From contig NZ_LT964979.1 in assembly GCF_900240335.1 (NCBI RefSeq), forward strand, positions 992,001 through 1,056,000: a stretch of DNA of 64,000 nucleotides, in the 5' to 3' direction. The position numbers and the translations under genes are program-made. The notes under the pieces were generated by a model. The model was not told the origin of the DNA. It saw nothing but the letters and a program-made list of their open reading frames with translations, and made no database searches. Positions within the stretch are counted from its first letter, which is position 1. Each line of letters opens with the position of its first letter. This DNA comes from Flavimobilis massiliensis. Its GTDB lineage: Bacteria > Actinomycetota > Actinomycetes > Actinomycetales > Cellulomonadaceae. Below, piece by piece: positions 39,374-46,571 of this stretch.

Positions 39374-41614
39374 GTGTCAACGTCCCGTTCGTCCGAGATC
39401 CTCTCCGAGCAGGAGGTCGTCGACCGGCTGTACGCCCGGCTCGACACCCTGCGGGCGCAGACCCGCGGCCGGCTCGCGAAGGTCCGCCGCTCGGGACCGT
39501 CGGGGTCGCCGCAGAACAGGTCGGAGCGCGACGCCTTCGCGACGCTCTACGAGGACCGCATCGCCCAGCTCGAGGCCGTCGAGGACCGCCTGTGCTTCGG
39601 CCGCCTCGACCTCACCGACGGCGAGGTCCGGCACATCGGCCGCATCGGGCTCACCGACGACGAGCACAGCTCGATCCTCACGGACTGGCGAGCGCCTGCG
39701 GCCCAGGCGTTCTACCGCGCGACCGCCGTCCACCCCGACGGGGTGCTGCGCCGCCGTCACCTCGTGACGCGCGCCCGGCAGGTCGTCTCGCTCGAGGACG
39801 AGGTCCTCGACCTCGACGCGCTCGGCGACGAGCAGGTCCATCTCTCGGGCGAGGGAGCACTCTTCGCCGCGATGGCTGCGCAGCGCACGGGGCGCATGAA
39901 CGACATTGTCGCGACGATCCAGGCCGAGCAGGACCGCATCATCCGCTCGGACCTCGCGGGCGCGCTCGTCGTCCAGGGCGGCCCGGGCACGGGCAAGACC
40001 GCGGTCGCGCTGCACCGCGCCGCCTCCCTCCTCTACGCGCACCGCCGAGTCCTCGAACGCTCGGGCGTCCTCCTCGTCGGCCCGTCCTCGGCGTTCCTGC
40101 GGTACATCGACCAGGTGCTGCCGTCGCTCGGCGAGACGGGGGTCGTCGCAACCACCATGGGTGACCTCCTGCCGGGCGTCTCAGCGCGCGCCGAGGAACC
40201 GACGGACCTCGCGGCCCGGCTCAAGGGCGACGCGTCGATGGCACGCGTCGTCGCGCGTGCCGTTCGCGCCCGGCAGCGCATCCCGGAGCACGACGTCCCG
40301 TTCCGGCTCGAGGGCGTCGACCTCGTCCTCCGTCGCGACGACGTGCGGGAGGCCGCCGCGCGCGCTCGCCGCACGAACAAGCCGCACAACGTCGCCCGCG
40401 TGACGTTCGTCAAGGAGATGCTCTCGCGGCTCGCGACGCAGTACGGGCGAGCGACGGGCGTCGAGCTCGAGCAGGAGGACCGCCGCATGGTCCTCGACGA
40501 CCTGCGCGCCCACCGCGACGTGCGGGTGACGCTCAACCTCGCCTGGTTCCCCCTCACCCCGCAGCGGCTCGTCGAGGACCTGTGGGCGAAGCCGCACCGG
40601 CTCGCCGAGGCCGCGCCGCACCTCTCCGAGGCTCAGCGCGCAGCGCTCGCGCGCGAGCCGGGCTCCCCGTGGACCGTCTCGGACGTCCCGCTGCTCGACG
40701 AGGCCGCCGAGCTGCTCGGCGAGGACGACCAGGCGGAGCGCGCCCAGGCGAAGGCCGACGCAGCGGCACGGGCCCGGGACCTCGAGTACGCGCAGGAGGT
40801 CCTCAAGGGCACGGGCACCGGGGCTCTCGTCTCGGCCGAGGTCCTTGCGGACCGTTTCGCCGCGGGCGGCACGTCGCTCACGACCGCGGAGCGCGCCGCG
40901 GCCGACCGGACGTGGACGTACGGTCACGTCGTCGTCGACGAGGCGCAGGAGCTCACCGCCATGGCGTGGCGCTCGCTCCTGAGGCGCGTCCCGACCCGCT
41001 CCCTGACGATCGTCGGCGACGTCGCGCAGACGTCGGCCGCGGGCGGCGCGCGGTCGTGGCGCGCGATGCTCGACGGTCCCCTGCGTGGTGCCTGGCGCCT
41101 CGAGGAGCTCACGGTCAACTACCGGACGCCCGCGGTGGTCGCCGACGCAGCCCGTTCCGCCGCCCTCGCTGCGGATCTCCCGGTCTCTCCCATGACGTCG
41201 GCCCGCGAGGTCGACGACGCGCTCCACGTCCACTGGTCGAGGGACGTCGCGCACGAGGCAGCGCGCGTCGTCGCGGCTGAGGTCCGGTCCGGGACCACGG
41301 CCGACGGCGTCGGCCGTGTCGCCGTCGTCGCCGAGCCACGTCGGTCGGCGGCGCTCCGCGCCGCGTTGCGGGACGTCCTCCCCGACGCCGCGCTGCGGGC
41401 CGCGCGCGGTGACGACGAGCTCGACGCCCCGGTCTCCGTCGTCGACCCGCGGACGGTCAAGGGTCTCGAGTACGACGTCGTCGTGCTCGTCGAGCCCGAC
41501 GAGCTCGCCCCGTCCGACCTCTACGTCGCGATGACACGCCCGACGCAGCGGCTCCACCTCGTGCACTCGCACGACCTTCCCGCTCGCATCGCGGAGGCTG
41601 TCGCTGCACCCTGA
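39374..41614 (+). CDS. HelD-like UvrD/Rep-superfamily helicase, RNA polymerase recycling factor candidate
   Basis: 746 residues. N-terminal coiled-coil arm (about 8-75) rich in Arg/Leu (RLYARLDTLRAQTRGRL), then Walker A GGPGTGKTAVAL at 202-213, Walker B region HVVVDEAQELTAMAW, VGDVAQTSAAGG, and the C-terminal helicase lobe VKGLEYDVVVLVEPDE and LYVAMTRPTQRLHLV. This order (arm, split 1A domain, 1A, 2A) is that of HelD, which in Bacillus and mycobacteria releases stalled RNA polymerase from DNA. Start GTG 39374 with AGGAGG 5 nt upstream, preferred to an ATG 51 nt upstream. Confidence 0.88.
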   Translation: MSTSRSSEILSEQEVVDRLYARLDTLRAQTRGRLAKVRRSGPSGSPQNRSERDAFATLYEDRIAQLEAVEDRLCFGRLDLTDGEVRHIGRIGLTDDEHSSILTDWRAPAAQAFYRATAVHPDGVLRRRHLVTRARQVVSLEDEVLDLDALGDEQVHLSGEGALFAAMAAQRTGRMNDIVATIQAEQDRIIRSDLAGALVVQGGPGTGKTAVALHRAASLLYAHRRVLERSGVLLVGPSSAFLRYIDQVLPSLGETGVVATTMGDLLPGVSARAEEPTDLAARLKGDASMARVVARAVRARQRIPEHDVPFRLEGVDLVLRRDDVREAAARARRTNKPHNVARVTFVKEMLSRLATQYGRATGVELEQEDRRMVLDDLRAHRDVRVTLNLAWFPLTPQRLVEDLWAKPHRLAEAAPHLSEAQRAALAREPGSPWTVSDVPLLDEAAELLGEDDQAERAQAKADAAARARDLEYAQEVLKGTGTGALVSAEVLADRFAAGGTSLTTAERAAADRTWTYGHVVVDEAQELTAMAWRSLLRRVPTRSLTIVGDVAQTSAAGGARSWRAMLDGPLRGAWRLEELTVNYRTPAVVADAARSAALAADLPVSPMTSAREVDDALHVHWSRDVAHEAARVVAAEVRSGTTADGVGRVAVVAEPRRSAALRAALRDVLPDAALRAARGDDELDAPVSVVDPRTVKGLEYDVVVLVEPDELAPSDLYVAMTRPTQRLHLVHSHDLPARIAEAVAAP

Positions 41615-41645
41615 CGGACCGCCGGGTCCATCGTGCGGACTGCGT

Positions 41646-41674
41646 TTGGTCCGACCCGCGGACGGGTCGATACT
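41646..41674 (+). promoter_or_regulatory. serA promoter, probable leaderless transcript
   Basis: TTGGTC (41646-41651) and GATACT (41669-41674) are separated by 17 bp. The -10 ends 6 nt before the GTG start codon at 41681, and the intervening GGCCCC is not a ribosome site. Transcription would begin at the start codon. Confidence 0.6.
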
Positions 41675-41680
41675 GGCCCC

Positions 41681-42877
41681 GTGCCTACCGCTCTTCTCCT
41701 CGAGAACCTTCATCCGCTCGCGACCCAGATCCTCACGTCTCATGGCATCGAGGTCGTCAACCGCACCGGCGCCCTCGACGAGGACGACCTCATCGCCGCC
41801 CTTGACGGCGTCGACATCCTCGGCATCCGCTCGAAGACCACGGTGACGCCGCGCGTGCTCGAGCACGCGCCGCAGCTCAGCGTCATCGGCGCGTTCTGCA
41901 TCGGAACGAACCAGATCGACCTCGCCGGAGCCGCGACGCGCGGCATCGCGACCTTCAACGCGCCGTTCTCGAACACGCGCTCGGTCGTCGAGATCGCGAT
42001 CGCCGACATCATCGCCCTCACGCGGCGCCTCACCGTCTTCAACGACGAGATGCACGCGGGCATCTGGAACAAGTCGGCGTCGGGGGCCCACGAGGTCCGC
42101 GGCCGCACCCTCGGCATCATCGGGTACGGCAACATCGGCACCCAGCTCTCGGTGCTCGCAGAGAACCTCGGCATGTCGGTCGTCTTCTACGACTCCGCCG
42201 AAAAGCTCGCGCTCGGCAATGCCCGGCGCATGGCCTCGCTCGAAGAGCTCCTCGAGGTGTCCGACATCGTCACGCTCCACGTCGACGGCCGCGCGGGCAA
42301 CGCCGGCATGTTCACGGCGGAGCACTTCTCGCGGATGAAGCAGGGGTCGATCTTCCTCAACCTCTCGCGCGGCTTCGTCCCCGACTACGCGGCTCTCCGT
42401 GACGAGATCAACGCGGGTCGGATCGTCGGCGCCGCCGTCGACGTCTTCCCTCACGAGCCCAAGCGCAAGGGCGACCCGTTCGTCTCCGAGCTCCAGGGCC
42501 TTCCCAACGTCATCCTCACCCCGCACACGGGCGGCTCGACGGAGGAGGCCCAGGAGGCGATTGGCCAGTTCGTCGCGACGAAGATCCGCGACTACCTCAC
42601 GACAGGTTCCACGACACTCTCCGTCAATCTGCCGAACCTTGCGCTCGAGAACACGGGTGCGAGCCGCATCGCGTACCTCCACCGCAACGTTCCCGGCGTC
42701 CTCGCGAAGGTCAACCAGATCCTCGCGGCGCACGACGTTAACATCGAGGGCCAGTTGCTCGGCACGCGTGGTGATATCGGCTACGTCGTCACCGACGCAG
42801 GATCGGACGTCTCGGCGGACGTCGTCGCCGAGCTCACGCAACTCGAGGCGACCGTGAGGCTCCGCGTCCTCGACTAG
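41681..42877 (+). CDS. serA: D-3-phosphoglycerate dehydrogenase
   Basis: 398 residues. SerA oxidises 3-phosphoglycerate in the first step of serine synthesis. The NAD site is GIIGYGNIGTQLSV, with the catalytic Arg region LNLSRGFVPDYAAL, Glu in VDVFPHEP and His in TPHTGGSTEEAQEAIG. A C-terminal ACT domain (NVPGVLAKVNQILAAHDVNIEGQ) suggests allosteric control by serine. The length is that of the short E. coli-like form, rather than the roughly 530-residue mycobacterial form with an intervening domain. A perfect 18-bp hairpin ends the unit. Confidence 0.95.
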   Translation: MPTALLLENLHPLATQILTSHGIEVVNRTGALDEDDLIAALDGVDILGIRSKTTVTPRVLEHAPQLSVIGAFCIGTNQIDLAGAATRGIATFNAPFSNTRSVVEIAIADIIALTRRLTVFNDEMHAGIWNKSASGAHEVRGRTLGIIGYGNIGTQLSVLAENLGMSVVFYDSAEKLALGNARRMASLEELLEVSDIVTLHVDGRAGNAGMFTAEHFSRMKQGSIFLNLSRGFVPDYAALRDEINAGRIVGAAVDVFPHEPKRKGDPFVSELQGLPNVILTPHTGGSTEEAQEAIGQFVATKIRDYLTTGSTTLSVNLPNLALENTGASRIAYLHRNVPGVLAKVNQILAAHDVNIEGQLLGTRGDIGYVVTDAGSDVSADVVAELTQLEATVRLRVLD

Positions 42878-42916
42878 GACCCTGCGCCGGGGCTCCGGCG
42901 AACGTGCCTCAGACAT

Positions 42917-42953
42917 GACCGGACCCGCGCCCCCTGGGGGCGCGGGTCCGGTC
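42917..42953. terminator. Perfect 18-bp inverted repeat after serA
   Basis: The arm 42917-42934 (GACCGGACCCGCGCCCCC) is repeated in reverse complement at 42936-42953 around a single T. It lies between serA (plus) and the DUF5302 gene (minus), and would terminate either. There is no U-tract, as is common in actinobacteria. Confidence 0.8.
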
Positions 42954-43033
42954 GCGTACGGGCGACGGCGCAGCACGCCCGCCCCGTCGAGGCGGTCGAG
43001 TGGAGCCGTGCCACGCGAGCAGGGCCGGGAGAC

Positions 43034-43210
43034 TCAGCCCGACTTGCGGCGGAACGTGCGCTGCGTGCTGCCCGTGGTCTCGGACCCGTGGACGGAGCCG
43101 GTGTTCGCAGCCCCCTCGGCAGAGCGCTCGTTGCCCTTCTTCGCGGCGAGGGCCGCGCGGAACTTCTCCTTGACGTCCTCAGGGACGGAACGATCGTCGT
43201 GGTCAGCCAT
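43034..43210 (-). CDS. DUF5302 small protein
   Basis: A 58-residue protein too short for most gene finders. It reads MADHDDRSVPEDVKEKFRAAL, then AAKKGNERSAEGAANTGSVHG, and ends QRTFRRKSG, the typical ending of DUF5302, a short actinobacterial family of unknown function. The ribosome site GAGGAGG lies 5 nt before the ATG at 43210, strong support for a real gene. Hydrophilic and probably disordered, no membrane segment. It has no obvious partner; its 3' side faces serA. Confidence 0.85.
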   Translation of the reverse strand: MADHDDRSVPEDVKEKFRAALAAKKGNERSAEGAANTGSVHGSETTGSTQRTFRRKSG

Positions 43211-43355
43211 GGGCGCCTCCTCGTCAGGTGCCGCGGGTGCGGCACTCCACCTTCTCGCGTCCGCGAGCTGAGCGCCAACCCCTTTTGCGCGCGGTCGCGG
43301 GAAGTGGCGGCATGCGGACGCGCCCGCGTCGGGACCCCCAGCATCCCGTCAGTCC

Positions 43356-43467
43356 GTATCGCGTCGGAACGCGTCGCGTCAGTCTGCGTCGTGAAGGTAC
43401 GCGTCGCGCCAGTGTGCGTCGCGTCGGTCCGCGTCGCGCCGGCCTGCGCCGCGTCAGTCTGCGGACG
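43356..43467. repeat. 15-bp tandem repeat overlapping the nrdR stop codon
   Basis: Seven successive 15-bp units from 43356 to 43460 share the pattern GCGTCGCGTC(A/G)GTCT with one to five changes each, followed by a partial GCGGACG. The last units run into the final codons and TGA of nrdR (43454). They would translate as pentapeptide repeats on the plus strand (V-C-V-A-S-like), but no start or ribosome site supports translation. The rest of the DUF5302-nrdR gap (43211-43355) holds nothing recognisable. Confidence 0.85.
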
Positions 43468-43960
43468 GTGCCGACACCGACGACCCGTCGGCTAGGTCCG
43501 TGCGAGCGGCGTCCTCCCGGTCGGCGCGCAGTGCGGTGATCGCAGCCTCGAAGTCCTCAAGCGAGCCGAAGTCCTGGTACACGCTCGCGAACCGGAGGTA
43601 TGCGACCTCGTCGAGCTCGCGCAGCGGCCCGAGGATCGCGAGGCCGATCTCGTTGGCGTCGATCTCGGCGCTGCCGGCACCACGGATCGACTCCTCGACA
43701 CGCTGCGAGAGCAGAGCGAGGTCGTCGTCGCTCACGGGACGCCCCTGGCAGGCCTTACGGACACCCGCGGCGACCTTGTCGCGCGAGAACGGCTCAGTCG
43801 CGCCGGACCGCTTGACGACGGTGAGGCTCGACGTCTCGACGGTCGAGAACCGCCGCCCGCACTCGGGGCACTGGCGGCGACGCTTGATCGAGAGACCGTC
43901 GTCCGAGGTCCGCGAGTCGACGACTCGGGAGTCCGGGTTCCGGCAGAACGGGCAGTGCAT
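43454..43960 (-). CDS. nrdR: Transcriptional repressor NrdR
   Basis: 168 residues. The N-terminal zinc ribbon has CPFC (Cys 3 and 6) and CPEC (Cys 31 and 34) around VVDSRTSDDGLSIKRRR. The ATP-cone domain follows (VVKRSGATEPFSRDKVAAGV). NrdR senses ATP/dATP and represses ribonucleotide reductase genes. Start at ATG 43960 with GAGG 8 nt upstream. The C-terminal about 15 residues are encoded partly by a 15-bp minisatellite. It follows the LysM gene on the same strand, as in other actinobacteria (lexA, LysM, nrdR), but no ribonucleotide reductase gene is in the window. Confidence 0.96.
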   Translation of the reverse strand: MHCPFCRNPDSRVVDSRTSDDGLSIKRRRQCPECGRRFSTVETSSLTVVKRSGATEPFSRDKVAAGVRKACQGRPVSDDDLALLSQRVEESIRGAGSAEIDANEIGLAILGPLRELDEVAYLRFASVYQDFGSLEDFEAAITALRADREDAARTDLADGSSVSAPSAD

Positions 43961-44124
43961 CAGCGTCCTCACGGGATGTCACTTCGGCTGGCACCGCGAC
44001 CTTAGGCCCACGCCCGGGGCTGTGCAAGGCGGCGCGCCCACGGGCCCACGCCGAGGAACGACCTCGAACCGCAGCGGCAGCGCAGCGGTGCCCGCTGGGG
44101 CGAGCCGAGACCGGACGCGGTGCC

Positions 44125-44493
44125 TCAGCCGACCGCCTGCACGGGGACGACCAGCTGCTGCCCCGCCGCGAGCGTCGGACCGGTGAGCCCGTTGAGATCG
44201 GCAATCTCCCGCAGCGCGTCACGGACGTCCGCGCCCGGAGCCGTCACGGAGGACGCGATCGCCCAGAGCGACTCGCCCGCGCCGACGGTCCGCACCGTCA
44301 CAGCGCGCGCACCTTCGGGGACGTCAGCGGTCGCGCCGTTGGCGAAGAGGAGCGCGACGCCGCCGAGAACCAAGGCGACGAGGACAGCGACGACCATCCG
44401 GCCGCGCCGGGTGAGACGCAGCGGCGCGAGCTCAGCACCCGCCGGCGCGACACGGGCCGTGCGGGGCGAGGCTGCCAGGCTCATGGTGCTCAT
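44125..44493 (-). CDS. LysM-domain membrane protein, probable SOS division inhibitor
   Basis: 122 residues. One membrane helix (about 32-52, RMVVAVLVALVLGGVALLFA) is followed by an extracytoplasmic LysM domain (VTVRTVGAGESLWAIASSV to QQLVVPVQAVG), which binds peptidoglycan. ATG at 44493 with GGAG at 7 nt. It is divergent from lexA and controlled by LexA boxes. That arrangement matches Rv2719c/ChiZ of Mycobacterium and DivS of Corynebacterium (and YneA of Bacillus), all SOS-induced division inhibitors. No catalytic domain is visible, so its role would be inhibition by binding, not cell-wall hydrolysis. Function is inferred from context. Confidence 0.82.
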   Translation of the reverse strand: MSTMSLAASPRTARVAPAGAELAPLRLTRRGRMVVAVLVALVLGGVALLFANGATADVPEGARAVTVRTVGAGESLWAIASSVTAPGADVRDALREIADLNGLTGPTLAAGQQLVVPVQAVG

Positions 44494-44524
44494 CTCGATG
44501 CTCCTTCGTCGGTCGAGCCGATGC

Positions 44525-44584
44525 TCGAACGCCTGTTCGTCGAACTGCTGTTCTATTTCTAGCAGGGTCGCCACAGGATGTCGA
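44525..44584 (-). promoter_or_regulatory. SOS promoter of the LysM gene, with two LexA boxes
   Basis: On the minus strand TCGACA (plus 44579-44584) and TAGAAA (44556-44561) are 17 bp apart, a -35/-10 pair. Immediately downstream are two LexA boxes sharing one base: TCGAACTGCTGTTCTA (44540-44555) and TCGAACGCCTGTTCGT (44525-44540). The first covers the probable start point. Repression by LexA is expected. Confidence 0.8.
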
Positions 44585-44591
44585 GACACGA

Positions 44592-44632
44592 TCGAACGAA
44601 TGTTTGAACCCGCCCGCGTCCTCCCCTAGGCT
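44592..44632 (+). promoter_or_regulatory. lexA promoter with LexA box
   Basis: TTGAAC (44604-44609) and TAGGCT (44627-44632) are 17 bp apart. The LexA box TCGAACGAATGTTTGA (44592-44607) overlaps the -35. This would give classic autoregulation of lexA. Confidence 0.8.
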
Positions 44633-44690
44633 GACGAGGGACAGCCGACCACGAGCCTCCGACATTCGGGGGTCGACGAGGGAGCATCAC

Positions 44691-45425
44691 GTGACGCAGA
44701 CCACCCCAGGGCCCATCTCGCCCGCCGCCGCGGCGAGCCGCGCTCTCACCGGGCGTCAGCGCGCCGTGCTCGAGTGCATCCGCACGTCCCTGGACGAGCG
44801 TGGCTACCCTCCGACCATGCGGGAGATCGGGGCGTCCGTGGGCCTCACAAGCCCGTCGAGCGTCAAGCACCAGCTCGAGGCGCTCGAGCGCAAGGGCTAC
44901 GTGCGTCGCGACCCGCACCGTCCGCGCGCTCTCGAGATCGTCCAGTCCGACGACGCCCGCGTCGTGGCGACGGCCGTCCCGTCCACGCCTGCGTCCAGCG
45001 CCGAGCCCCGCATCGCCCACGACTCCGCCGCCGAGGACGACTCCCGCCCCGCACCGTCGTACGTCCCCCTCGTCGGGCGGATCGCCGCGGGCGGACCGAT
45101 CCTCGCCGAGCAGGTCGTCGAGGACGTCTTCCCGCTCCCCCGGCAGCTCGTCGGCGACGGCGACCTCTTCATGCTCAAAGTCCAGGGCGACTCAATGGTC
45201 GACGCTGCGATCTGCGACGGCGACTGGGTCGTCGTGCGCCGCCAGCCCGTCGCCGAGAACGGCGAGATCGTCGCGGCGATGATCGACGGCGAGGCCACGG
45301 TGAAGACGTTCAAGCGCACCTCGGGGCACGTCTGGCTGCTCCCCCAGAACTCCGCGTACGCCCCCATCCCCGGCGACGACGCCCAGATCCTCGGACGCGT
45401 CGTCTCCGTGCTCCGTTCGCTCTGA
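44691..45425 (+). CDS. lexA: SOS repressor LexA
   Basis: 244 residues. Winged-helix N-terminus (ALTGRQRAVLECIRTSLDER, GYPPTMREIGASVGLTSPSS, about 19-58) and C-terminal S24 self-cleavage domain. The cleavage site Ala133-Gly134 lies in GRIAAGGPIL, the catalytic Ser168 in QGDSMVDAAICDGDW and the Lys205 in GEATVKTFKR. RecA-bound single-stranded DNA stimulates self-cleavage and derepresses the SOS genes. GTG start at 44691 with GAGGGAG upstream. A 34-residue linker between domains is Ala/Ser-rich. Autoregulated through its own LexA box. Confidence 0.97.
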   Translation: MTQTTPGPISPAAAASRALTGRQRAVLECIRTSLDERGYPPTMREIGASVGLTSPSSVKHQLEALERKGYVRRDPHRPRALEIVQSDDARVVATAVPSTPASSAEPRIAHDSAAEDDSRPAPSYVPLVGRIAAGGPILAEQVVEDVFPLPRQLVGDGDLFMLKVQGDSMVDAAICDGDWVVVRRQPVAENGEIVAAMIDGEATVKTFKRTSGHVWLLPQNSAYAPIPGDDAQILGRVVSVLRSL

Positions 45426-45476
45426 CGCCGAACGCGCAACACCTGCCGGACCTTGCATTCGCTGCATCGTGACGAC

Positions 45477-45512
45477 ATGACGAAGGCCCCTCCGCGGAGG
45501 GGCCTTCGTCAT
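45477..45512. terminator. Perfect 36-bp palindrome between lexA and ldh
   Basis: The 18-base arm from 45477 (ATGACGAAGGCCCCTCCG) is immediately followed by its exact reverse complement. It lies between the convergent stops of lexA (plus) and ldh (minus), a bidirectional terminator. No poly-T on either side. Confidence 0.8.
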
Positions 45513-45525
45513 GCTGCGTTCATGC

Positions 45526-46515
45526 TCAGAAGCCGAACTCCCGGGCGACCGCCCGCAGGTGGTCGGCGGACGCCTTGAGACCGTCGTACTCGGCGTCCGA
45601 CAGCGGCACCTGAAGTTGCTCGTAGACGCCACGACGCCCGACGATCGACGGGACCGACAGGCACACGTCCGAGATCCCGTAATAGTCCGTCAGGAGGGAC
45701 GAAACCGGCAGGACCGAGTGCTCATTCGTGAGGATCGCCTCGATGATGCGCGTCCCCGCAAGCCCGACCGCGTAGTTCGTCGCACCCTTGCCCTCGATGA
45801 TCTTGTACGCCGAGTTGACGACCTCGTCCGCGATGCGGGCCCGGTCCCCGTCATTGAGCGGGCCGTGGTGCTCGGACTGGCGGTTCCATTCGAGGAGCGG
45901 CACGCCTCCGATCGTCGCAGAGTCCCACAGCGGGATCTCCGTGTCGCCGTGCTCCCCTGCGATGTAGGCGTGGACGTTGCGGACCGCGACGCCACAGTGC
46001 TGAGCGATGAGGAAGCGCAGCCGTGACGTGTCGAGCACGGTGCCGGAGCCGAACATCTGGCTCGGCGGCAGGCCCGAGATCTTCAGCGACGCGTACGTGA
46101 CGACGTCGACCGGATTCGTCACCATGATGTAGACCGCGTTCGGCGCAGCCGCGACGAGCCCCGGCAGGATCTTCTTCATGAGGTCGATCGTCGCGCCCGC
46201 GAGCTCCGTGCGCGTCTGACCCGGCTTCTGCTTAGCGCCCGCAGTGACGACGACGACGTCGGCGTCCGCACACACCGACACGTCGTCCGAGCCGATGACC
46301 TGGGCCTCAGGTACGAACTGCACGCCGTGCGAGAGGTCGAGCACCTCGGCCTCGACCTTGGCGGCGTTGATGTCCATGAGCGCGACCGTGCGGGCGGCAC
46401 CACGCATGAGCGCCGCGTAGGCGAGCGTGGAGCCGACCGCTCCAGCACCGACGACGGCAAGCTTCGTCGTCCGCAGCTTCGTGTGCTCGTCGGGGTGCGG
46501 CGTGATGTTCGGCAT
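45526..46515 (-). CDS. ldh: L-lactate dehydrogenase
   Basis: 329 residues. NAD-binding motif VVGAGAVGSTLAYAALMRG, mobile substrate loop AKQKPGQTRTEL with Gln where malate dehydrogenases have Arg, VTNPVDVVTY, GSGTVLDTSRLRF and the catalytic His in AGEHGDTEIPLWD. Together these mark a pyruvate/lactate rather than malate enzyme. It reoxidises NADH during fermentation and is fitting for a facultative actinobacterium. ATG at 46515 with GGAGG 4 nt before it. Confidence 0.95.
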   Translation of the reverse strand: MPNITPHPDEHTKLRTTKLAVVGAGAVGSTLAYAALMRGAARTVALMDINAAKVEAEVLDLSHGVQFVPEAQVIGSDDVSVCADADVVVVTAGAKQKPGQTRTELAGATIDLMKKILPGLVAAAPNAVYIMVTNPVDVVTYASLKISGLPPSQMFGSGTVLDTSRLRFLIAQHCGVAVRNVHAYIAGEHGDTEIPLWDSATIGGVPLLEWNRQSEHHGPLNDGDRARIADEVVNSAYKIIEGKGATNYAVGLAGTRIIEAILTNEHSVLPVSSLLTDYYGISDVCLSVPSIVGRRGVYEQLQVPLSDAEYDGLKASADHLRAVAREFGF

Positions 46516-46571
46516 CGTTCCTCCAGGGTTGAGCGGCCGGCCGCGCGAGCGACCTGCGTGTCCAAGCCAGC

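Noticed and set aside
43356..43467. A CRISPR array or a short repeat-encoding gene
   Set aside because: Units are 15 bp with no spacers between them, and the coding reading has no ribosome site or start. It is a minisatellite.
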